Notes under the pieces: generated by a model
What the model was told of the DNA's origin: nothing
What the model saw: only the letters and a program-made list of their open reading frames with translations
Database searches by the model: none
Source of the DNA: SKVR01 sp046291875
Lineage (GTDB): Bacteria > Bacteroidota > Bacteroidia > Bacteroidales > UBA7960
Direction: 5' to 3'
NCBI GenBank assembly: GCA_046291875.1
Contig: JBKBSF010000010.1
Location: forward strand, 1 to 64,000
Length of the DNA stretch: 64,000 nucleotides
Made by a program: the position numbers and the translations under genes
Shown here: one piece after another, positions 17,783-25,900 of the stretch
Numbering within the stretch: position 1 is the first letter of the stretch
Layout of the letters: each line of letters begins with the position of its first letter

Positions 17783-19735
17783 ATGATAGACAACCTTCAG
17801 GACCTCATCCCCATCAACTCCCCGGAGGAGCTGGGTGCCTGGCAAAAGATCCTCGATAACACCGCCCTGATCGTTTTGCTCGACGAACAGGGGATTATCC
17901 GTCATGTGAATCGGAAGTACTGTGCCATTTCTGGTTTCGGTCGCCATGAGCTGGTGGGCAAGAGCCTCGACAGCCTGCGATCGGATTACGACCCCTCGCG
18001 CCCCTGGAAAGAGATGTGGGAGCAACTGCATAAGGGCGAACCCTGGCGGGGAGAATTCCTCAACAACAAAAAGAACGGAGAAATCTTCTGGGAGGAGGCT
18101 GTGGTATATCCCTTCCAACGCAAAGACCAGGCCCCCTGGCAATTTGTATCTATCGGATCCGACATTACCTCCTTTAAAAATGCCATGCAGATCAAGGATC
18201 AGTTCATGGCCAATATCAGCCACGAATTGCGTACCCCCCTGCACAGCATTTACAGCCTGAGCAACCTGCTGGCCGAAACCCAGCTTACCCGCGAACAAAA
18301 CGACTACATCGAGAATATACTCAACTCCACCAGCATCCTTATGCGCATGGTGGAAGACCTGCTCGACCTCAATAAGATTGAGCATGGCCAGATCCGCTTC
18401 GAGGAAAAGATCTTCAACCCCAAAACCATTGTGGAGAACCTGCGGCGGATGTTTGAGGAAAAGGTTCGCCAGAAAAGGCTCGATTTCAGCGTTTCTTACG
18501 ATCCCTTGCTGCCCGAGTATGTCAATGGCGACCCCTTCCGCCTGAAGCAGATCCTGATTCACCTGTTGGAGAATGCAGTAAAATACACTCCCCAGGGGCA
18601 TGTGCGACTGTATTGCCGTGCTGCTACAGACCAGGGGCGTCAGGTATTTGCCTTTGAAGTGGAAGATAGTGGTATTGGCATTGCTCCGGAGAGTTTGAGC
18701 CTGATCCAGGAGAAATTTCAGCAAGCCAACATGGCCCATACACGTACCTATGGCGGCCCCGGATTAGGGCTTTCTATCGTAAAGCAGCTCATTGAACTGC
18801 AGCAGGGTACTTTTGCCATCGAGAGTCAGCAACAACAAGGCACCCGGGTGGTTTTCACCATTCCCTTTGCCAATACCAAGGCCCCGGCAGAAGAAGCTGC
18901 CCCTGCCGCAATTAAGGAAGCTGCCTCCGCCAATGGCAGTACCTCCAACGGTGTAATGCGCGTGCTCATTGCCGAAGATGTGGATATCAACCAGATGGTG
19001 ATCAAAAAGCATATGCAGAAATTTGGCTTTGATGCCGAATTTGCCGAAAACGGTAAGATCGCATTGGAAAAACTGCGCCGCGATCCCTTCGATATCGTAC
19101 TTATGGATATGCAAATGCCTGTGATGGATGGTTATGAAGCCATCCGGGTGATCCGCCAGGAATTTCCCGAACCCCTGTGCCATATCCCGGTAATCTCCAT
19201 CACCGCCAGTGTGATGGGCGAAGCACCCCAAAAATGCCTCGATGCAGGAGCCAACGATTATGTGCCCAAACCCTACGATGTGGGCGAACTTAAAAAGAAG
19301 ATGGAAAAATGGGTGAGCCTTTCACCCGGTAATACCCACTCAATTTCCGAAATTATGCAGGACCAAAGTTACAACGAACAGGAGCCCCTGATCGACCTGG
19401 ATTACCTGGAGCAACTCAGCGAGGGGGACAACGATTTCAGTATCAGCATGCTTTCCTATTTCCTCGACAATACCCCCGGGGTGCTGCAGGATATGAAGCA
19501 GTTTTGTCGCGAGGGCGATTGGAAAGCCCTGCGCAATGTGGCCCATAAGTTCAAGCCCCAGCTTACCTTCATGGGCATCAAATCCATTTTTCAGGATGTG
19601 GAAAACATTGAGCAATTTGCCAATAAGGTAGAAAATACCGACCAGATCCCCGCCCTGATCGAACGATCTACCCAGGTGTGCCTTAAGGCAATGGAAGAGA
19701 TCAGGATGGAGCTGGAAAAACTTTTGGATAAGTAA
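17783..19735 (+). CDS. Hybrid histidine kinase with PAS, receiver and Hpt domains
   Basis: A 650-aa signalling protein without a membrane segment, so probably cytoplasmic. Domains in order: PAS (about 22-135, with GYIIRHVN-like and GEIFWEE strands), HisKA with phospho-His147 in ISHELRTPLH, HATPase with N264 (ENAVKYT), DSGIGI (295-300) and GGPGLGLSIV (from 324), a receiver domain (392-510) with Asp442 in LMDMQMP and Lys in VPKP, and a C-terminal Hpt domain with His588 in VAHKFKPQ. The full His-Asp-His chain is in one chain; the final receiver must be elsewhere, since no output regulator is encoded nearby. The G1 box GGPGLGL has Pro where Thr/Ser is usual. Confidence 0.92.
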   Translation: MIDNLQDLIPINSPEELGAWQKILDNTALIVLLDEQGIIRHVNRKYCAISGFGRHELVGKSLDSLRSDYDPSRPWKEMWEQLHKGEPWRGEFLNNKKNGEIFWEEAVVYPFQRKDQAPWQFVSIGSDITSFKNAMQIKDQFMANISHELRTPLHSIYSLSNLLAETQLTREQNDYIENILNSTSILMRMVEDLLDLNKIEHGQIRFEEKIFNPKTIVENLRRMFEEKVRQKRLDFSVSYDPLLPEYVNGDPFRLKQILIHLLENAVKYTPQGHVRLYCRAATDQGRQVFAFEVEDSGIGIAPESLSLIQEKFQQANMAHTRTYGGPGLGLSIVKQLIELQQGTFAIESQQQQGTRVVFTIPFANTKAPAEEAAPAAIKEAASANGSTSNGVMRVLIAEDVDINQMVIKKHMQKFGFDAEFAENGKIALEKLRRDPFDIVLMDMQMPVMDGYEAIRVIRQEFPEPLCHIPVISITASVMGEAPQKCLDAGANDYVPKPYDVGELKKKMEKWVSLSPGNTHSISEIMQDQSYNEQEPLIDLDYLEQLSEGDNDFSISMLSYFLDNTPGVLQDMKQFCREGDWKALRNVAHKFKPQLTFMGIKSIFQDVENIEQFANKVENTDQIPALIERSTQVCLKAMEEIRMELEKLLDK

Positions 19736-19821
19736 GGCACCACAATATGAGATAAATATTTTTATTATCTTTATTGTGTTGAACCTGCCGGTTCTGCTAA
19801 CTTACCAAAACCTCCTTCAAG

Positions 19822-20988
19822 ATGAAGAAAAGACATAAGGCCCTGCTGGTGCTTTTGTTTATCGTAGTGGGAATTCCTTTCCTGCTATGGCTTTCATGGT
19901 TGCTTACCACCCCCCGGCCCATTGCTGTTTTCATCATGGATAAGACCAGCTATTCTGTGGCACGCGCCCAGAACAGGGCCATCAACTGGGTGCTTACCCA
20001 TTACCGTTTTGTAAAGCCCGATGGCAGGCTCTACAATGCCCTTACCGATTATTACGGCTTTTACCCTGTCGACGACCACCGCTACGAACTCAACGATCTC
20101 TCGCAACTCAACCAGCGCGAGCTGCAGCGACTGGCCATCCAGTACCATATGGCGTATTTTGCCGACAGCTATGGCGTGTATACCGATATGTGGCCCGAAG
20201 AGGTGCCCGGTATGATGCCCGCACAGAAGCTCTATGGAGGGCTGGTATGGCAGGATCTTTATTTCCTGCAGGAGATGATAGACCGCGACCGCCTGGTCAT
20301 CGCCGAGTTTATCTTTATGTCGCCCCCTACTACCCCGGCACACCGGCTGCAGGCGGAAGGGCTCTTCGGGATGCAATGGCAGGGCTGGACAGGTAAATTC
20401 TTCCATACCTTCAACCCCGAAGAGGAAAAAAGTGTGCCCCCCTGGGTGCCGGTACTCTACCAACAGCAATACCAGCAACCCTGGAACCCCGAAGGAGAAG
20501 GGATCATTCTGGTGCATGAAGACGAAACCCTCGTGGTGCTGCAGTACCCCACCCACCTTAACTTCAACCGTCCGCGTATCATAACGGGGCGCGAAGACCG
20601 CCGCCGCTTCGGTGTAAGCAACAAGATTGCCTATCCCGGATGGTTCGATATCACCTTCCCCACCGGTGCCAACAAAAAGGTGGTGTCGTGGTTTGAGCTC
20701 GACCTTACCCCGCAAGGCAGAGCGCTATGCGAGCAATATGGGCTTCCGGAGAGGTTTCCCGCAGTGATCAGCCAGGATGACCTCAACCGCATGTATTACT
20801 TTGCGGGCGATTTTGGGTTTAGCCCGTTGCGCAAAAGGTTTGTGAAAGTGAAGGCCTCGCGTTATTTCGAGCTGTTCCTTGCCGATCTGAACGATCCTAC
20901 CGACAAAAACGGCTTCTTCTTTGCCTACTATCTGCCCATGATGCGCAACATATTGGGCGATTACCAGGCAGACCTGCTACGCGATTGA
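19822..20988 (+). CDS. Membrane-anchored protein of unknown function
   Basis: A 388-aa protein with one N-terminal transmembrane segment (ALLVLLFIVVGIPFLLWLSWLL) and a large extracytoplasmic domain. Features include the early VFIMDKTSYSVARAQNRAINWVLTHYRFV, then LTDYYGFYPVDDHRY, and a central FIFMSPPTTPAHRLQAEGLFGMQWQGWTGKFF. The segment after the anchor (IAVFIMDKT..) resembles the opening of a Rossmann-like strand-loop, but no catalytic motif is clear. I do not recognise the family. It follows the kinase gene by 86 bases on the same strand. Confidence 0.72.
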   Translation: MKKRHKALLVLLFIVVGIPFLLWLSWLLTTPRPIAVFIMDKTSYSVARAQNRAINWVLTHYRFVKPDGRLYNALTDYYGFYPVDDHRYELNDLSQLNQRELQRLAIQYHMAYFADSYGVYTDMWPEEVPGMMPAQKLYGGLVWQDLYFLQEMIDRDRLVIAEFIFMSPPTTPAHRLQAEGLFGMQWQGWTGKFFHTFNPEEEKSVPPWVPVLYQQQYQQPWNPEGEGIILVHEDETLVVLQYPTHLNFNRPRIITGREDRRRFGVSNKIAYPGWFDITFPTGANKKVVSWFELDLTPQGRALCEQYGLPERFPAVISQDDLNRMYYFAGDFGFSPLRKRFVKVKASRYFELFLADLNDPTDKNGFFFAYYLPMMRNILGDYQADLLRD

Positions 20989-21010
20989 TTTTTTCCTTCT
21001 GTTTTTTGGA

Positions 21011-22234
21011 TTAGGGATGTGCTGCCAGCAACCACTCCTCTTCGCCGAAGCGGGGCCAGGGGCTGCGGCTGACGATGTTCCAAATCTGGCGGTCGAGCCC
21101 GTTGATGGAAGCATTGGTGTTGTTCAGGATTACGATAAGGGTATTGTCGGGCATGCGCACATAGGTGGTGCGAAAACCTCTCCACCAGCCGTTGTGGTAG
21201 GGGATGATATCGCCCTCGTGACGCCTTAAGCGATAGCCGAAGCCATAGCTGATGGCATAGCCGCTGCGCAGCCTGCCATGGCTGAAGGCCTCCATCTTGC
21301 TCTCTTCGCTGATGAGCAGGTTCATCTCCAGGGCATTGTCCCACCTGAGCAGGTCCTCTGCAGAGGCAAAAATCCCTTTATCTCCCGAAATACCGTCTAC
21401 ATGGTCGGCAGGAATCACGCGCATGCCTCTTCCCTGCCGTTCATGTCCGGCGGCCACCCCTTGTGCATGCAGGGAGTCCAGGTTCATATGGGGGGCGAAT
21501 ACAAAGGAGTGCTTCATGCCCGCCGGCACAAAAATATGGTCGTGTACAAAACTGGCGAAACTTTGCCCGCTGATTTGTTCTACCAGCAGTGCCAGGAAAC
21601 CATACCCGGTGTTGGAATAGGCAAACCGGCTGCCAGGTCTGAAGTTCAGCGGCATGGGCTGCATGATCCGCATCAGGTCTTCCAGCCCGGGGAGGCGTTC
21701 TTGTTTCCAGCGATTGTCGAGCAGGTACATATAGTTTTGCAACCCCGAGGTGTGGTTGAGCAGATGGCGTACGGTGATGTCTTCATGGGGAAATCCTTCC
21801 AGGTGCAGGGCTACCGGATCGTCGAGCCGGAGCAACCCCTGTTCGGCCAGCATCAGCACAGCTACAGCGGTAAACTGCTTGCCCACCGATGCCAGCTGGA
21901 AAGTGTTGTTGCGGCTTTCAAAAGGCCGTTGCGAGGGCACATGGCTTAAACCAAAGCTCTTGTTGTAAACCGCCTTGCCTTTGTGGGCCACCAGCACGGT
22001 GCCGTTGAAACGACGCTGCCCCAGGATACGGTCGAGCTCTCCCTCCATGTATTCCACATAGCCAGGATGAAACGACACCACCGGCTGATACATAAAGGTG
22101 AGGTCCATCTCCAGCAACCGTTCCTGCTCCGATTTCTCGAAAGCCTGCTGACGGTTGCCCGTAAAGAGGAAGAACAACAAAAGCACCGGATAGCGCATCC
22201 AGCTGAAACGTAAAACAGAATTGAGGGTAGTCAT
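21011..22234 (-). CDS. Serine hydrolase, class C beta-lactamase fold
   Basis: A 407-aa exported or membrane-anchored serine hydrolase. A hydrophobic N-terminus (YPVLLLFFLFTG) is followed by the beta-lactamase/PBP-like domain: SVGK (116-119) is the SxxK nucleophile motif, YSN (206-208) the second motif, and YHNGWWRGF the third (HxG-like). VRHLLNHTSGL is typical of class C/esterase-like members. It is likely a peptidase or esterase acting on cell-wall or D-amino-acid substrates; beta-lactam hydrolysis is not implied. I start at the ATG at 22234, since 81 in-frame codons further upstream lack similarity. It is convergent with the 19822-20988 gene (22 bases between stops). Confidence 0.87.
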   Translation of the reverse strand: MTTLNSVLRFSWMRYPVLLLFFLFTGNRQQAFEKSEQERLLEMDLTFMYQPVVSFHPGYVEYMEGELDRILGQRRFNGTVLVAHKGKAVYNKSFGLSHVPSQRPFESRNNTFQLASVGKQFTAVAVLMLAEQGLLRLDDPVALHLEGFPHEDITVRHLLNHTSGLQNYMYLLDNRWKQERLPGLEDLMRIMQPMPLNFRPGSRFAYSNTGYGFLALLVEQISGQSFASFVHDHIFVPAGMKHSFVFAPHMNLDSLHAQGVAAGHERQGRGMRVIPADHVDGISGDKGIFASAEDLLRWDNALEMNLLISEESKMEAFSHGRLRSGYAISYGFGYRLRRHEGDIIPYHNGWWRGFRTTYVRMPDNTLIVILNNTNASINGLDRQIWNIVSRSPWPRFGEEEWLLAAHP

Positions 22235-22630
22235 GAGCCTTTTCAACTTTTTTGTCCTCCCCCCGGAGAACACATAATTAAACCTTGCGTGGCAAAAATA
22301 ACCAAATCCCAAAGCCTGCAAAAGGTGGGTATTGCGTAGATTTTGCAGGTGATATACGAGGGGGTATTTAACAGTGTTTCCCGAGGGTATACGCACAGCA
22401 GGCAAAGAGGTTTCCTGATGTGTTAAAAAGCACGTTCGGCCGAAGGTTTGCCCGCCGGCCACCGGGCCGCTACCCACCGCAACAGTGCCCGGTAGCAGGG
22501 GTTTTTTAAGGTATTTTAACGAAAAGAGGGGGCGTAAGGTGTGGGGTAGGGGGAATGGGGTATGAGGTATGGGGTATGAGGAATGAGGAATGAGGAATGA
22601 AGAATGAAGAATGAGGATCAGGAATTGGGC

Positions 22631-22930
22631 CTCCGGAACCTGGAAACCGGAAACTTCCGCAGGAATTTCCAGCTACCCGGGGTTTATGGCTCGCAAAGGC
22701 GCAGAGACGCAGTTGAAAAACCGCTTCGAGATTTTTGGCTTTTCAGACCTGGTTGAAGGGCGGGCAGTGCAGGTGGGCCCTTCGACGGCCTGGTGCAGGT
22801 GGTCCCTTCGACAGGCTCAGGGTCCACTTATCGACAGGTGCCACAATGAGCCCTTCGACGGGTGGCACAATGAGCTTGTCGAATTGCTCAGGGTCCACTA
22901 TCAACGGCTCAGGGTCCACTATCGAATGAC
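22631..22930 (+). repeat. Composite repeat R3-R2-R1, copy A
   Basis: R3 (22631-22680), R2 (22684-22768) and an R1 array (about 22755-22925) follow without a gap, preceded by a GGGTATGAGG-type low-complexity tail (22540-22625). The same order occurs inverted at 44743-45042 and 47979-48252. The gap 22235-22989 between the serine hydrolase and the giant PKD gene contains nothing else I recognise. Confidence 0.8.
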
Positions 22931-22989
22931 TTAAAAACCCTTCCCTTTTAACTCTCCCCTTTAAACTCCAAACTCTCACCTCTCAACTC

Positions 22990-25900
22990 TCACCTCACCA
23001 TCACTCTTCCCACGCGGGTTTCGTCGCGGTAGGTTACGCGGTAGAGGTAGATGCCGCTGCTCAGGGGGGGCAGGGGCAGGCGCAGGGTGGTGATGCCCCG
23101 CGGGGTGGATTCGTTGTACAGGGTAGCGATGAGGTTGCCCTGCAGGTCGCTCAGCTGGATCAGCACCTGGTCTTCCAGGGGCAGCACAAAGCCCAGGTTT
23201 ACCACCTCCTGTGCCGGATTGGGCCAGGGAGTAAGCAGGCGGAAGTCCTGCGTGAAGCTCAGGCATTTGCGGTTGTTGGCCGGGTTATCGTCTTGCTCCA
23301 GGCGGGGGATATGCGCCTCCACGCAGAAAAAGTCGTAGCTGTCGCGCCAGGGGAACTGTGCCGCGAAGGTATGTTGTGTCAACTCGCCCGGACGCAGCAG
23401 TCCGGTCCATTTTTCGCGGATGGGGTCGCGCCCGCTCAGCTGCACCTCCAGCCACAGGGTGTCGAACTCCAGGGTGCCCTGGTTGGAGAGCAGGGCGCTG
23501 ATCTGCAGGAAGCCCCCCTGCTGTTGCCACGAGAGCTGTTGCACGGCCACATCGATGCTCAGCGGTATCACGCGGATCTCCTGGTGGGTAGCCGCCTGGC
23601 AGCCCAGTTCGCTCAGGGCCGTGAGGCGTGTGAGGTAGATGCCGTTCTGCGTAAAGGTATGCACCGGGTTGGCCTGGGTGGTGGTGGGGGTGCCATCGCC
23701 AAAGTCCCACACGTAGTTGCTTGCCCCCTGGCTCAGGTTGGAGAAGCTCACGTTGAGCGGTGCCACCCCGTAGCGGGGGAAGAAAGAAAACTGCGGCTCC
23801 GGTGCCGGGTACACATCCACCAGCTGGGTGATGGACCCTGTGCAGCCCGCCTGTGAGGTAGCCACCAGGCTCACGGCATACTGCCCCGGCTGCGAGAAGG
23901 TAAACTCCGGATCGGGCAGCGTGCTGGTGCCCTGGCCGGCGAAGTTCCATTGCCACTGGCTGATGGAGGAGTTCTCCACCGTGCTCAGGTCCTGGAAGGT
24001 ATGAGGCGTGTTCTGGCACAGCCCCGGCGCGGCAAAGTCGGCCTGTGGCGGCGAGTGTACCGTTACGGGCAGGGTGAGGCTGGGGCGGCACCCGTTGAGG
24101 GCCGTTACGCTCAGCGTTACGTTGTAGATGCCACCGGCGGCATACAGGTGCGAGGGGTTGCTCTGGGGGGAGGTGTTGCCATCGCCGAAGTCCCACTGCT
24201 GGCTGCTCACCAGGGCCCAGGGCGGTGCTGTGGTATGGTCGGTGAAGAACACCGCTTCGCCCAGGCACGGGGTGGTGAAGCTGAAGTCCACCTCGGGCGA
24301 CTGGCGCACGTTGATCATCCGGCTGAGGCTGTCGCGGCAGCCCACCAGCGAGGCCACCTCCAGTGCTATGCGGTGGTTGCCCGGATCGGCAAAGGTAAAG
24401 GAAGGTGCCGGCTGTTGCGACTGGCCCAGCAGGTTGCCCTGGCCGTCGAAGAAGCTCCACTGCCACTGGCCGATGCCCCCTTCCTGGTCGGTGGAGGCAT
24501 CGCTGAACACCACCGGCACGTCGGAGCAGGCATTGTTGGGGGTAAACCACCCTTCGGGCAGATGGTACACCTGCACCGGGCGGGTGATGCTGCGGCGGCA
24601 GGCCGCTGCCGACTCCACCTGCAGGGTGGCAGGGTGGAGGCCCGCCTGGCTGTAGGTATAGCTCACCTGTGCACCCGTATCGCCCGCCACCTCGTTGCCC
24701 GGATCGCCGAAGAACCACTGGTAGCTCACAATCTCTGAGCCCTCCACCGTGGCAGTGCCCGTAAACACGGTCGCTTCGCCCAGGCAGTCGGGCGGAGCAG
24801 TAAAGTCAGCCACCGGCGCATACCCCTGGAAGCTCAGTGTGGTAGCCACCTGCGCCACGCAGCCCGAAGGGTTGGTGACGGTAACCTGGTAGGTGCCCGG
24901 CTGGTGGATGGGCAGGAAAGGCTCTGTGCTGCCATCGGCCCACGCATGTACCAGGTCGCTGGGGTGCCACTCCGACTGTACAAACAACGTATCGCCCATG
25001 CAGAAGGGGCGCGGCTCGCCCAGGGATGCTGTGGAAGCAAAGAAATCCACCTGCACCGTGGCCGTAAACTGGCGGCTGCACCCCAGCGTATCGGTCACCG
25101 TAAGGGTATAGGTACCCGGCTGGCCCGTGATGATGGAAGCAGTAGTTTCACCCGTAGACCACAGAAAGGTGTAGGGGGAGGGCCTTCCGGCCTTATGAAA
25201 GTTGCTTGACCCCCGGGTGGACGCTCCACTCAACTCTAAACTCCTAATCCCGAATTGCTCCGCTCTCGGGACTTCCGCTTGCGCTCCAGCTCTTAACTCT
25301 TCACTTACAAACTCCAGCTCCACACTCTCTCCTTCGCACAGCAGCACCTGGCTGGCATTCAGGCCCATCTGGGGTATGCGCACCTGCAGGCTGTCGCTGC
25401 TCTGGAAACCAAATATATCGGTAACGGTAACGCTGTAGGTGCCGGGGGTATTGACCTCGATGGTCTGTGTAGTTTCCCCCGTATTCCACAGGTAGCTTAC
25501 AAATCGCTCTCCCGCATCCAGGGTCTGGGGGCAGAAGCCATAGGTGACGCGGCGGTCGGGACCCAGGTTAACCACTTCGGAGTATTTATATTGGAAGTAC
25601 TTTTCTATTGTTTTTCTTTCTTCCTCGTTGACAGCTCTGTTGATTGCAATAAATTCAGGGATTTCTCCAATGAAAAAATTTGCAACAGCAAACCGAGCCC
25701 CAATGGTAAAGCCACTAAGAGTTGTGTTTCCATTATTTCCTGTTGCTCTTAATTGGCCGTTTTCAAAAACACTTGATGATACCCCTGTAAAAATATTAGT
25801 GATTAGGGAGTATGAATATGGGCTAGTTTTGGGGTAACCGAAACTTCCTGATGTTGTAGTCTGGGTTAAAGTCGAACCACTAGACCAAAATGACATTCTG

